From contig OZ246009.1 of NCBI GenBank assembly GCA_965230535.1, positions 1,674,001 to 1,738,000 on the forward strand: a DNA stretch of 64,000 bases, in the 5' to 3' direction. The position numbers and the translations under genes are program-made. This DNA is from JAUILH01 sp965230535. Lineage in GTDB: Bacteria > Bacteroidota > Bacteroidia > Flavobacteriales_D > JAUILH01. Below the pieces are notes generated by a model, which saw only the letters and a list, made by a program, of their open reading frames with translations, did no database searches and was not told the DNA's origin. Positions 34,066 to 44,529 of the stretch are shown here, piece by piece (the stretch's first letter is position 1; every line of letters begins with the position of its first letter).

Positions 34066-34653
34066 TCATCCAGCTTCATTCGTTTGTTTCTCTTTGCTTG
34101 AATTTTTCGGAAACCTTATGAACATAGAAAAATTAAATGTTCGAATCATTTCAATTCTATCAGGACGATGATCAATCTCAACAAATGATTGGTCATAGCC
34201 CAAGGAAAGTTGAAGTTTTTCATTTACATTAATTCCCATTCCAACATGAATTCCGTAATCGTGGCGTTCATACTCTATTAAACCATCACCAAAATTCATG
34301 TCGAATTTGCCACTAGAAGTAAGACCAAATATTCTTACCCCGTACGCCATATATCCACCAGCTTCCAGATGAGCTCTATTTCCAAATAAGTTCACTACAC
34401 TATAGAGAGGTAACTCCAGATAATCAATGGTAAGGGTTCCTCCTCCTTTTCTTTCAAATTGAAGTCCTGTATTTACATAGAAAGTATTATTGATAGGTAT
34501 TTCAAAAAAGGGACCTATATGATAAACTGAACGAAGAAATTTTGATGTTTTTGACAATCCAGTTTGTTGAATTCCTATTTTGACTCCCCAGTTTTGGGAA
34601 TTTGCTGTAAATGTTGTACTTAATACGAAAAGGATCAAAGCTCTTTTTAACAT
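34066..34653 (-). CDS. Outer-membrane beta-barrel-like protein (PorT-type fold)
   Basis: 195 residues from ATG 34653 (MLKRALILFVLSTTFTANSQ, a signal peptide). The mature part reads like a small OMP_b-brl barrel: NWGVKIGIQQTGLS, YVNTGLQFERKGGGTLTIDY, LELPLYSVVNLF, YDYGIHVGMGINV-like strands and LQLSLGYDQSFVEIDHR. It ends in a charged tail. Proteins of this class have no assigned substrate. It lies 142 bp after the lipoprotein gene inside the candidate island, on the same strand as the RHS gene. Confidence 0.65.
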   Translation of the reverse strand: MLKRALILFVLSTTFTANSQNWGVKIGIQQTGLSKTSKFLRSVYHIGPFFEIPINNTFYVNTGLQFERKGGGTLTIDYLELPLYSVVNLFGNRAHLEAGGYMAYGVRIFGLTSSGKFDMNFGDGLIEYERHDYGIHVGMGINVNEKLQLSLGYDQSFVEIDHRPDRIEMIRTFNFSMFIRFPKNSSKEKQTNEAG

Positions 34654-34795
34654 CAGTCTTGTTTTAAATATGCTATTTACACGGCTATACATTAATTACG
34701 ATCTTCATCAACACTGCTATTACAATTATAAGACTCACCACTATTTAACTTTTGAAGCCATTTCAACTTCCAATAGCCTCATTTTATATTTAAAG

Positions 34796-35329
34796 TTATT
34801 CCTCTTCGACAAAAACATCAAGAGCTCCTCCTTTGACTATTAGTTGGTATTCTTCGGGTGATTCAAAAGTATAGATTCTCATCCAAGGATTACCAAGTGA
34901 AGGAACATACTCTTCTTTATCAGTTTTTTCTAGTTCGTCGTAGAAGATTGGTAGCCTTTCAATACAATTGTCTTTTATGCTTTTGTCAATATATATATTC
35001 ACTGTTTTATTGTTGAGTTTTCTACTAGTTAAATATTCCTGATTCTCCCCTCCAAAACCTGGAACTGAAGACAGTATGATGCTACATACACCGTCATACT
35101 GAGTATAATAGGCTAATATCAACAGATTATCTCCATACGTTGAATCAATAAGACTATCTATTTCATTTGAAAAAAGATGTATTTCATCAAGAAATTGATT
35201 TTTAACCTTAGCTGAATCGGTAGTTGATGCTGTAGTTTCTCGGTCATTTGTTGTCTTACTAGAATTTTCCTCTGGTGTTTTGCTGCACCCAAAAAGTAAG
35301 AGGGTACCAATAACAAGTAGATTTTTCAT
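34796..35329 (-). CDS. Hypothetical lipoprotein directly after the RHS gene, possible immunity protein
   Basis: 177 residues with a lipoprotein signal (MKNLLVIGTLLLFGCSKTPE). A Ser/Thr-rich linker (NSSKTTNDRETTASTTDSAK) precedes an alpha/beta domain (LIDSTYGDNLLILAYYTQYD, VNIYIDKSIKDNCIERLPIF). The start is 10 bp after the RHS stop, the usual place of a toxin-specific immunity gene. Anchoring in the periplasm or outer membrane would suit protection against a secreted toxin acting outside the cytoplasm. No known immunity family is recognised, so the role is inferred from position. Confidence 0.6.
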   Translation of the reverse strand: MKNLLVIGTLLLFGCSKTPEENSSKTTNDRETTASTTDSAKVKNQFLDEIHLFSNEIDSLIDSTYGDNLLILAYYTQYDGVCSIILSSVPGFGGENQEYLTSRKLNNKTVNIYIDKSIKDNCIERLPIFYDELEKTDKEEYVPSLGNPWMRIYTFESPEEYQLIVKGGALDVFVEEE

Positions 35330-35339
35330 TGTTTCTTAA

Positions 35340-38300
35340 TTAATAGGGTACATAGAGATCTCCAAACCAATTAACTTTATTTCTGAAGGTACTATTCAAG
35401 TGACCATATTCATAAAATGAAGAGTTACCAGGTTCATATACATAATATCTGACATTTAAATTGCCTCCTGCCTTTTTTCTATCCATCTGTTGACCATGCC
35501 TATATTTTTTGTCCCCAGTCATCTCTTTCCAACTGTATCTTTTTCCATCGTGAATATTCACATGTGGGTAACCAGATGCTCCCCAATACAGCCTTTTATT
35601 CAAAGGTATTGAATATGGATGGGAATGAATATCAAAAAGCTGATCCTTAAAGTTAATACCGGGAATATTGACTCTTTTTGAATTATAGTAACTTGTTCCG
35701 TAAACAGAAGCACCCCATGAAGTAATTGGAGTATGAGAACTTGCAACTATAAATTTATTCGGCCCCTTGCTTGACTTATATCCATCAAGCTTCCATTCAA
35801 CTTCTGTATAGTTTGCTGCAAAGTAGAATAGTTTAAACGCTTCCCATTTCTTTTCCGTTATTCCGTAAGTCCCTGGATATGATGCTTTAGGATCCTTATT
35901 GGTAAACATTGGTAAAAACGCCTTATCAGTAAACGTAATCTGTGTCTCGGTTTTATTTCCTTCTTCGTCAGATAAATACAGGTGATCTACTTTATCGTCA
36001 GTTTTCTTGAGAAGCGTAATATGTCCGGTTTTACTATTCATCAAATAATCATCCTCAGTCTCACTCCCCAATCCATCAGTCAACATTACAGGACTATTAT
36101 CCATAGAATTATAACTCGTTTGCCAAGGCATTTTATCAATTAAAGGGTCAACACTCAACCACCGAGCTAACTCCGCATCTAAATCTCTGTATTGCGTAGA
36201 ATACAAATCCTCATCAATATGCCCTTCCTTCTCACTGCCTTGGTAGCCATAGCGTTCACCTTCGGTAGACGCTACAAATAGTCTTTGCGGCATGCTTTTA
36301 CCATAAGGGTAATGGTCACTTGTATTTAAGATATTCCCATCATCTGCCATGACCAACCTCACTGTCCCCAACCAATCCATAATCTGATAGGTTTTATACA
36401 AGTCATCATTGCCATCTAATTGCGCAAAACCTTCATCAAAAGTATATCTGATAGGGCGTTCGTTTTCATCCAGGATAACCCCGTCTAAATAGTATTCTTT
36501 GCTTCCATTACCAAAATCTCTTACAGTTCTTGTAAGATTTGTCGAGTAACGGTACTCAGATGTATTTCCACTCACGGAAAGTATTTCCATCGGTCTTCTA
36601 TGAAAGTCCTCATAATCTATCTCATCAATATTACTTCTCTGGTTATCCATAATACTGCCCAGTGGGTTGTACGAATAATTGTACGTAGTTGTGGAGCCAG
36701 AAGTTGTGAAATCGACACTGGTTAACTGATTAGAGCCTATGTTTCCATACACATAATCCAATTGTGTTGGTACGCCAAGGTCATCAAATCTGGTCAACTG
36801 CTCATTGTTCCCGTTCTTTTCGTAGCGGTAATTGGCATCATATTTTAAACTGGTATTGGTAACAGGGTTGATACAATCCTCAATAGTGTATGCATCTCCA
36901 TAAGCTACAGCTTTGGGGTTGATTCCGGCCTTCTCGATCATCTTGAGTTTGAACTTTTTGATGATGAGTTTGATGAAGTCTAGGTCTGCATCTTGCTGCG
37001 TTAAGTTATTGTCTACCTCATTGATGATTTGAGCTTCTGATAATCCGGTGTTATTCAAGTCTTCATCATTTTCAATAACTACAGACATTTCTGCTAATCC
37101 AGCTTCCTGAGTATCTAAGCGCTGAATCTTTCTAAGGGCTTTATCAATGCGTTCTTGCTCACTGCCATCATCAGCCTTTACAGCTTTTTTTACTTGTCTG
37201 TATAGGATCGCAGCATGAGTTAAATCAATACTTGACTCATTCAATGTCTGTAACACTTCCAACATAAAGGTTTCCTGATCGTCCATGGACATGGAATTGA
37301 AATTGGTCCCCAATGCCTCAATTTTTTCATCTACAATCGTAATCATGGAATCTAGATTGTTGAGTACCTGAAACGCCAATTCACCCTGGAAGTACTGAGG
37401 GTCTTGTACCACATTGACTATATCAGATAAAATATCTTTCATATTCACGTTAGGAGCTTCTCCCAATGCCTCATAGTTCAAAATAGGCACGTTCTGGTTC
37501 GACTCCACAGTTTCATAAGTAGTATAAGGATTATCATCACATTGATCTGTAGAGTAATCTGCTCCAACCAATCTATTCAACTTATCATAGTAGTAATCAT
37601 ATCTATGAGATTCAAAAGGCTGACCAGTTGTTAAGTTGTCGAGCTTATTATTGCTCCATTTTTGCTCGATTAATCGTCCCACTTCATTGTGTTTGATTTC
37701 GTATCTGAAGTTCAAGCCTAATTGTGCAATGGGTTGATTCCTGACATTGTATAGATATCCAATTTGCTCATGGTAAGGGTTGTTTGGATCACTTGTAGCG
37801 GCCAATGACTTTTTAAAGAGATTACCCACCGCATCATACTTTAGATTAACGTCTTCGGTAAGCGAATTGGCATCACGACCGGAGAAACATTTTACTTTTC
37901 TACCAAGATCATCATACTCATATCTGGTCATGAAGTTATAATCTGTATTTGTTGGGTGTTCGTAAAGTGTTTCTTCAATGCCACCAGATAAATTGTATTT
38001 GAAAGTAGTGGTGTGGAAATTGGTAAATTCGTTTAGTTTACAAGCTTTCTTGATTAACTCTCCACGATTGTTGTATTCATAGGTCCAAACGTCTTCTTCA
38101 TTTGGTACATATTCACCAGAGCCATTCAAAGAGTGATTGGAATATACTTTTTCTTCTATCAATTGTCCATCTCCGTTAATGTCTTTACTACCATCATAGG
38201 TGAATTCATTGTGCAATTCATAGCCAACTCCATTCTCTGTTTCAATTGGGAAGTTAAAATCAACTGCCTTGTTTAAATCAAACCATGAATTCCCCGTTCC

Positions 38301-41300
38301 CGTTGGTTGTTTGGCAACACCTGCGTGCGTCACTCTGTTCCATCCATCATAAAAACTAAACTTGAATTGATCTACTAAATTGTTGTCGTTTGTAGCTTCA
38401 TCAAAGTCCTTTTGATCTCTGGAGAACCTCAATTTTCCTCTGGTGTCATACACAAAGTCTGTTGTTCCCTCATCTGGATGCACTTTTTTGAGTAACTCCC
38501 CAACACTATTATAAAAGTATTCAGTGACTTTTCCGCTTCTGTCGGTTGTTCTGATCAGGTTTCCAGCTCTGTCATAACGATACTGAGTTTGAGCCACTTC
38601 ATACGTGCCAGAGGTATTGTAAATAATTGCTCCCGTAGCATTTACTGAATGGTCATAACCAATGGCAGATGTTTTGAGTACCAGATTGCCTTCTTTATCT
38701 GTATAAGTGTTATACTCTGAGCCTTCGTCATCAATGGAGATTTGCCTGACCAATTCATTAGGTGCGTATCCAAAGCCGCCTGTGCTAATTGATATCGCAT
38801 TCGCTTCATCACTTGTTGTGATCTCAATGGTACTTTCAAGATCTTCTCTTGGCATGCGTTCTTCACTCAATCTTTGCTCTGGTGTATCTTCATATTTAAA
38901 GCGTTTGTAAGCCTTTTGAGTTCCGTATATGGCCTGTGTATGTAGTGATTGGTTGGTGTTTTCTTTCACACCAAAGTAAGAGCCAGGTAGGGCATAGGTC
39001 ATCCATTCACGTTTGGCACGTCCTCTGTTGTCATAAGTCATGGTTCCGGTAACCAAACGTATGTTTCTATTTGGTTCAGAAACTTGAGTCTGAAGAGTCT
39101 TACCAAAGCCATCTGCATAGATTTTAGATTCGCTGTAGTGGTTGTTCTCATCCACAAACATTTTTGTTTCAACGTAGTTATGCTCGCCTGCTAAATTGTT
39201 GGTCACAAAATGTTTAGTTTCACTGAGTAGTTCATTGTTTTGGTCGTAGACAGCAATTGGTCTGCCCCAAACATCATATTCCATTGATGCTGTGTTGTTA
39301 TTAGTCTCGGTGGAATAAGTAAAGTTGTTGAACTTATCAGTTGAGAGATAGGCATATTTAGCACCATTAGGATAAATTAAAATGTCATCTGCATAGATCT
39401 GTTCAAATGGTGTAGCTGATCTAAGCATATTGTTTTCCAAGTATACCTCTAAGAATTGCTCACCAATGCCCTTTGAAAGTGGGATGTCTATTTCATAGAA
39501 TCGCCAGTTTTGATCGGTATTGGTCAAATAGAATTCACCCTGATCAAGAATATTTGTGTAAGTCTGATCCCAAATTTTGTAAACTAATTTAAGGTCTTCT
39601 GTTCCCATTGTGGTGGAAACTGTTCCGGTTTCATCTTGCGAACCTCCTCCTGCTGGTGGGGGCAATGTGATGTCCTTTCTCCTTACCCAAACACTTGCTT
39701 TGTAAGGAATGGCACATTCTTTTATTGATGGGTTAATACAAGCAGGGTTAGAACCAATCCTAATTGGTCTGATAGGAGTTCTCTGTCCTAGATCATTGAT
39801 ATCTAACTTGTGTGCCAAATTGTAAGAATAGTCTCCTGTTTTAGCATCTGTTGAGCTTGGCTTTGATAATAAGTCTGTCACACTTACACCATTTTTTTGG
39901 ACACTGGCTATTGTCCGAAGAAACTGATCCCATTGGGTCATTTGATAAGTAATGACATTCCCCGGAAAAGGACTACCTAAACAGATAATATCGGTGTAGG
40001 TAATATTACCAATGGTAATAGGAGTACTCAATGTTACCACATCCTGAATGCTTGTTTGAAGCACTTCCGTAGTAGATTGCCCTAAATTAAAAGTCACGGT
40101 GATTTGGTCTCCCACTAGTAAGTTTGTAGCATCCTCAACAAGCAAATTATGATATGTTGCTGTTGTAACATTGCTTTGACTGTATTCAAACTCATTGGCA
40201 CAGTTTTGAGTGGTAAGCCCTGTTACAATGGCATTAATCAAAGGGTTAGATGCAGATATGTTTCTAGCATTCTGGTCATACCAAAACTCATTGTCTTCGC
40301 TATCTCCAATATCAATAATAGCGTCATCATGTTTTAAGTCCTCAAAACCGCTATAAGTAGCATCATAAGCCATATCTGGCATAGAGAAAACAGCTTTACC
40401 AACCGACCCATTGTAGCCCATAACAGATACATTGCGTAATCTGTCTAATCTATCTCTGACAGGTTGACCATAGTCATTAAATTCAATGGTTGCTCCAACA
40501 TTGACCCATTCAGGTGCACTATTGCCATTGTAATCATACGGTTGATAGTTTAAGATATAACCTGATTCATGGTCAATATCTCCCCTGAAAGTAAAGCTGG
40601 TTAATGGACGAGGGGTGACATCATTGAACCTAAAAGTGTTGGCAGTGGCTTTGAGTGTGGCAAAGAATGGTTGATTGTTTACAAGCGTATTGAGATTAAC
40701 CGTAGCCTCTGAACGCACATTTAAAATGTTCTGATCTGAGAACATGGAGTTGATGCCATCATAGCTTTCATAGGCGTATTTGTAGACGGTTTTAAATTCA
40801 TCTGTGAAGTTGCCTAATGGTCCAAGACTTTGAACGAGTCCGGTAGTTGTTTCACTTCTCAAAAGCCCATTTTCTGGAATGTAGTCGTATTCCACGCTAT
40901 TGACAACGCCTTTGTAGTTGTTTGTAACAGTATTTGGCCTTAAGTAGGTCGAGATTTGACGCTGAACTGTTTCAGTGGTAAAATCAAGACTTGGGTGTGG
41001 ATACAACAACTTAAATATCAAATTAAGTTGCCCATCTCTTTCAAAGCCATAGCACCATTCATCAATGTCTCCATTGTCATCTGTAAATGCTAAGTTTCCA
41101 ATGTTATCATCCCTTCGCTTAAGGTTAAAGTGACTTGTTTGAGTAGGAGAAGTATACGCCAAACTGGATAGCTCCTTATTTTCTAAAATGCCAAATTCAT
41201 ACTGCGTGATGACTGTTTTATATGGAAGTGGATCGTTCGCATAGAAAGAGGCATCTTCTCTCATTACAGGTGCATTTTTGATGAGTCTTTGCTGAACCAA

Positions 41301-44288
41301 GGCATAAACCCCATATCCCGTATTATCCACATAGTTTTTCAGAGGAATTAGTTTCTGAGTGTTTTTCACATCATCTGATACAGGATTAGCTGCTCCATAG
41401 CTCATTTCATGTTTAGAACCATCCGCATAAGTCTCAGTAATTTTTGAGTAGTAGTGTTCCCCTCGAACCGAGTTATCCAGCCTCATATTTCTTAGGTAGG
41501 GTGCTAAGAAATTATCAAACGAGTTAGTCCAACCAAGATTCTGGGTCAACGGAATTAGATTACCCCCGAACTCTGTTCCAAAAATTTGTCCGTATGCTTC
41601 AGTGCAATAGAGGTCGTTTTCAGATTGAAACATCCTTCTTTGTTTCCTAATAAAATCACCGAATGCACTGATATAGTTCCCCCAGTAATCTGCCGGAACT
41701 GCGGTATAATGTCCAGTCCCATAGCTGTAATTCACTTCTACAATTGGATTGACACCATCATCTAATACTTTTTTCTTAAGTCTTATGCCTCCTGAGTTTG
41801 TATTCATGGGCATGCTAAAGGTTTGTTCAAGAGGTTTGTTTGGAAACGTTGCTGCATCTACAATGTTTTTAATATCTGAAGCTACATTGTGAATATGTTG
41901 TCTCAAGCCTCTCTCTTTGGCTACTTCATTGTAGAGTTTTACTAAAGGCAATTCATCATCTTTGATTGTCCAGTTGGCACGTTCGTTTAAATAATCAATT
42001 TCATCGGCCTCATATTCGAAAGAGATAACCCCACCGGTCGGAACTTTAATTGAGGTTAACGACCAAGCTTGTCTGTCGACATTAGGATTCCCCAATTCTC
42101 CGTTTCTGTAATACCCCATTTCATCTCTCACCGCATTTCTTTGAATATCTGTTCTTTTATCAATATCCGTGGTTGGGGCAGTACTAGAAGGCATTTGATT
42201 GTTATCATAGTAAATATCGGCTGACTGTCCGTCTATTTGAAAAGGCGTTGGTCCTCCAGTAACAACATAGCGTGTTTCCTCTGAGTTATATGGGAAATCA
42301 GATAGGAAATCAAGGGCATCCACATTGTTATTTGGTAGAGTGTTTCCAAAGGCATCTTTGGATGAATACTGAATACCATTTTCATCAGTGTATGAAGTTA
42401 AATTACCTAAGTACTCACTGGTTGCTGACGCTGAATTAGACTGCCTTTTACTAGGTGAGAAACGCTTCTTAATGATCTCTCTTTTGTGTATTTCATTGTA
42501 AGATGGATTAAAATCATAAGAGAATTCGTACGCCTGACGTTCTTCAGGTATGAACTCGGCCTGTGGGAAGAATTCTATCCCAAGTAATGTTGTTTTCCCT
42601 CGCTTTTCACCGGAGGTTTTGTAATCATCCATTACAAAGTCACTCGCATTTATGTTCACACCATTTGGATTGTAAAGTCCATTGTCTTCATTTTTATTAT
42701 TTCTGATTAGGTATTCTGATACAGCTAATTCTTCTGAGCTACCTTTTTCGGCATAATTGAATACAATTGTGCTCAGGACATTATCATGAGGATAGAATCT
42801 CTCATCCTGTCTGGTTTCTTTAACAACAATGGTGTCGTATCGCATAGTCTCAACGGGGTAAATAATGTCAAAATCACTGGAAGACCCGCTAGACAGATAC
42901 TTCAAGTCGGCATATATGTAATCGCGATTGTTCACATAGTTGGCTGGCTTGCTATAATAATCACAATCCACATCAAATCTTTCAGATACTGTAAAGTCTA
43001 TTTCCTGAATTGGTGTGGTGATACGTCTAACATAGGCACGTTCTCTCATTAATGAAGATGCTCTATCTGTTTGAGATAGGTTAGTCCATTCCCGGTGCAT
43101 TGGGACTTCAATGCTAGAACCTTGTCCCAACATCACATCCTCTAGCTTGGTAGGAGCTGTATATTCAATATAAATCCAGTCTCCAGCATCTCCCTGATCT
43201 GGAATACCATTACCATTTAAATCTCTGTAATCCGGACTTAAAATTTTGGTCAATAGCCATTCAGCTATGTAATCCATTTTCCAATGCTCTGTCAAATCAC
43301 CATCAAAGGGAACTGGAACGTTTCCGCCAATTGTACTCCAATAAGGATCTTCATTCATCATGTACTTTTGACCTCTCAATGGTCTGTCAAATACATAGAT
43401 AGTTCCGTCTCCACTTGTAATCGTAAAACCTCCAAAATCTTCATATTCAACCTTTCGTTCTTGCGCACCAGGGTTAAAGACATTTGTTTGTCCGGCATTG
43501 TCAACCACAAAACTCTCAAAATATTGATTCTTAACGTATGGTAATAGTCCAATGGCAGCAGCATAACTGTTGTTGCCGACCAAATATTTATCTCCATTCT
43601 GATCTGTTTGTATGCCCGTTGACACCCCTCCCAAATTGTACTCGTTGATTCTACTGAATTCCTGAGACACGGAATAATCTTTTACGGTGTGTTCAACCTT
43701 CCATGTAGTTTGGTTAGAAAACACAAATTCGTGGGGTTGATTAACTGCTCCATTGTTCCAAAAAGTATTGCCTCCAAGCCCCGGCGCTGAAACATGATAT
43801 TCATCTGGTATGATTTGTCCGTCTTGCAGACCATTGTAGATTAAACTTCTGTTGTTGCTGGTCGGCAGAGCATCATCAATTCTACCGTTGAAAGGCCCGT
43901 CTTCATCAATCATATAAGCTTCTGGTGAAGTTGCCGTATAGTCAGGTTCAAAAGCCCCATAGTCTCTTTGAATAGATCCAAAAGACCAATTCCAACCTAG
44001 GCCAATTGAAGATGCCTTTTGATCTACTTTTATTCCAGCCGAGTAATTGGCTGAAATTGGAATGGACATATTTCTACTCTTGATTTCAATGACTGGGACA
44101 CTCGCACTCACATCTCCCGATTGGTTGATTGAACTCACATCGCCGCTTGTCATATTGGAGGCTTGATTTCCTTCGGAAACGGCTCTGGTGGTTTCTTCCC
44201 AGTTTTTGAGTGGTGCGTTTTGAGAAAGTAGCGGTGAGACTGCAATAAGAGATAATGCAATTGTGGACAGTAAGTTTTTTAAGTACAT
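35340..44288 (-). CDS. Giant secreted RHS/YD-repeat protein with JAB-like C-terminal domain
   Basis: 2,982 residues from ATG 44288 (MYLKNLLSTIALSLIAVSPLLS); a TTG lies two codons upstream. A Sec signal leads into an N-terminal region resembling the SpvB/TcdB-type shell (VPVIEIKSRNMSIPISANYS, SIGLGWNWSFGSIQRDYG). YD/RHS repeats dominate from about 1700 (TEYFYNSVGELLKKVHPDEG, FVYDTRGKLRFSRDQ). A helical insert sits at about 2266-2463. The RHS-associated core lies near 2590-2715 (QYRDLDAELARWLSVDPLID). The tail after about 2740 is variable and holds HSHP at 2888-2891 followed by NIHDGKRYSWKEMTGDKKY, resembling JAB-like toxin domains. The shell would encapsulate the tail until release. The toxin call is an inference. 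Confidence 0.85.
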   Translation of the reverse strand: MYLKNLLSTIALSLIAVSPLLSQNAPLKNWEETTRAVSEGNQASNMTSGDVSSINQSGDVSASVPVIEIKSRNMSIPISANYSAGIKVDQKASSIGLGWNWSFGSIQRDYGAFEPDYTATSPEAYMIDEDGPFNGRIDDALPTSNNRSLIYNGLQDGQIIPDEYHVSAPGLGGNTFWNNGAVNQPHEFVFSNQTTWKVEHTVKDYSVSQEFSRINEYNLGGVSTGIQTDQNGDKYLVGNNSYAAAIGLLPYVKNQYFESFVVDNAGQTNVFNPGAQERKVEYEDFGGFTITSGDGTIYVFDRPLRGQKYMMNEDPYWSTIGGNVPVPFDGDLTEHWKMDYIAEWLLTKILSPDYRDLNGNGIPDQGDAGDWIYIEYTAPTKLEDVMLGQGSSIEVPMHREWTNLSQTDRASSLMRERAYVRRITTPIQEIDFTVSERFDVDCDYYSKPANYVNNRDYIYADLKYLSSGSSSDFDIIYPVETMRYDTIVVKETRQDERFYPHDNVLSTIVFNYAEKGSSEELAVSEYLIRNNKNEDNGLYNPNGVNINASDFVMDDYKTSGEKRGKTTLLGIEFFPQAEFIPEERQAYEFSYDFNPSYNEIHKREIIKKRFSPSKRQSNSASATSEYLGNLTSYTDENGIQYSSKDAFGNTLPNNNVDALDFLSDFPYNSEETRYVVTGGPTPFQIDGQSADIYYDNNQMPSSTAPTTDIDKRTDIQRNAVRDEMGYYRNGELGNPNVDRQAWSLTSIKVPTGGVISFEYEADEIDYLNERANWTIKDDELPLVKLYNEVAKERGLRQHIHNVASDIKNIVDAATFPNKPLEQTFSMPMNTNSGGIRLKKKVLDDGVNPIVEVNYSYGTGHYTAVPADYWGNYISAFGDFIRKQRRMFQSENDLYCTEAYGQIFGTEFGGNLIPLTQNLGWTNSFDNFLAPYLRNMRLDNSVRGEHYYSKITETYADGSKHEMSYGAANPVSDDVKNTQKLIPLKNYVDNTGYGVYALVQQRLIKNAPVMREDASFYANDPLPYKTVITQYEFGILENKELSSLAYTSPTQTSHFNLKRRDDNIGNLAFTDDNGDIDEWCYGFERDGQLNLIFKLLYPHPSLDFTTETVQRQISTYLRPNTVTNNYKGVVNSVEYDYIPENGLLRSETTTGLVQSLGPLGNFTDEFKTVYKYAYESYDGINSMFSDQNILNVRSEATVNLNTLVNNQPFFATLKATANTFRFNDVTPRPLTSFTFRGDIDHESGYILNYQPYDYNGNSAPEWVNVGATIEFNDYGQPVRDRLDRLRNVSVMGYNGSVGKAVFSMPDMAYDATYSGFEDLKHDDAIIDIGDSEDNEFWYDQNARNISASNPLINAIVTGLTTQNCANEFEYSQSNVTTATYHNLLVEDATNLLVGDQITVTFNLGQSTTEVLQTSIQDVVTLSTPITIGNITYTDIICLGSPFPGNVITYQMTQWDQFLRTIASVQKNGVSVTDLLSKPSSTDAKTGDYSYNLAHKLDINDLGQRTPIRPIRIGSNPACINPSIKECAIPYKASVWVRRKDITLPPPAGGGSQDETGTVSTTMGTEDLKLVYKIWDQTYTNILDQGEFYLTNTDQNWRFYEIDIPLSKGIGEQFLEVYLENNMLRSATPFEQIYADDILIYPNGAKYAYLSTDKFNNFTYSTETNNNTASMEYDVWGRPIAVYDQNNELLSETKHFVTNNLAGEHNYVETKMFVDENNHYSESKIYADGFGKTLQTQVSEPNRNIRLVTGTMTYDNRGRAKREWMTYALPGSYFGVKENTNQSLHTQAIYGTQKAYKRFKYEDTPEQRLSEERMPREDLESTIEITTSDEANAISISTGGFGYAPNELVRQISIDDEGSEYNTYTDKEGNLVLKTSAIGYDHSVNATGAIIYNTSGTYEVAQTQYRYDRAGNLIRTTDRSGKVTEYFYNSVGELLKKVHPDEGTTDFVYDTRGKLRFSRDQKDFDEATNDNNLVDQFKFSFYDGWNRVTHAGVAKQPTGTGNSWFDLNKAVDFNFPIETENGVGYELHNEFTYDGSKDINGDGQLIEEKVYSNHSLNGSGEYVPNEEDVWTYEYNNRGELIKKACKLNEFTNFHTTTFKYNLSGGIEETLYEHPTNTDYNFMTRYEYDDLGRKVKCFSGRDANSLTEDVNLKYDAVGNLFKKSLAATSDPNNPYHEQIGYLYNVRNQPIAQLGLNFRYEIKHNEVGRLIEQKWSNNKLDNLTTGQPFESHRYDYYYDKLNRLVGADYSTDQCDDNPYTTYETVESNQNVPILNYEALGEAPNVNMKDILSDIVNVVQDPQYFQGELAFQVLNNLDSMITIVDEKIEALGTNFNSMSMDDQETFMLEVLQTLNESSIDLTHAAILYRQVKKAVKADDGSEQERIDKALRKIQRLDTQEAGLAEMSVVIENDEDLNNTGLSEAQIINEVDNNLTQQDADLDFIKLIIKKFKLKMIEKAGINPKAVAYGDAYTIEDCINPVTNTSLKYDANYRYEKNGNNEQLTRFDDLGVPTQLDYVYGNIGSNQLTSVDFTTSGSTTTYNYSYNPLGSIMDNQRSNIDEIDYEDFHRRPMEILSVSGNTSEYRYSTNLTRTVRDFGNGSKEYYLDGVILDENERPIRYTFDEGFAQLDGNDDLYKTYQIMDWLGTVRLVMADDGNILNTSDHYPYGKSMPQRLFVASTEGERYGYQGSEKEGHIDEDLYSTQYRDLDAELARWLSVDPLIDKMPWQTSYNSMDNSPVMLTDGLGSETEDDYLMNSKTGHITLLKKTDDKVDHLYLSDEEGNKTETQITFTDKAFLPMFTNKDPKASYPGTYGITEKKWEAFKLFYFAANYTEVEWKLDGYKSSKGPNKFIVASSHTPITSWGASVYGTSYYNSKRVNIPGINFKDQLFDIHSHPYSIPLNKRLYWGASGYPHVNIHDGKRYSWKEMTGDKKYRHGQQMDRKKAGGNLNVRYYVYEPGNSSFYEYGHLNSTFRNKVNWFGDLYVPY

Positions 44289-44529
44289 GTTCAAGTTAGT
44301 TTGATGGTCGTTAAGATCAAAGAAAACTCATTTAACTTGCTCATACAAAATGCTTTTTCCACACTTTGTTAAAAACTCTAGTATGATCATTGGAGAGCTG
44401 AACTGGATATAAGTTCTTTATGTAATGAATAGAATAATTGAACCAATTGTCCATATCGGTTGATTCCTTGGGGACCGAGTCTTAAGGCAAAATAGTTTGA
44501 AGATCGAATCGACTGATTTCTATATCTGC

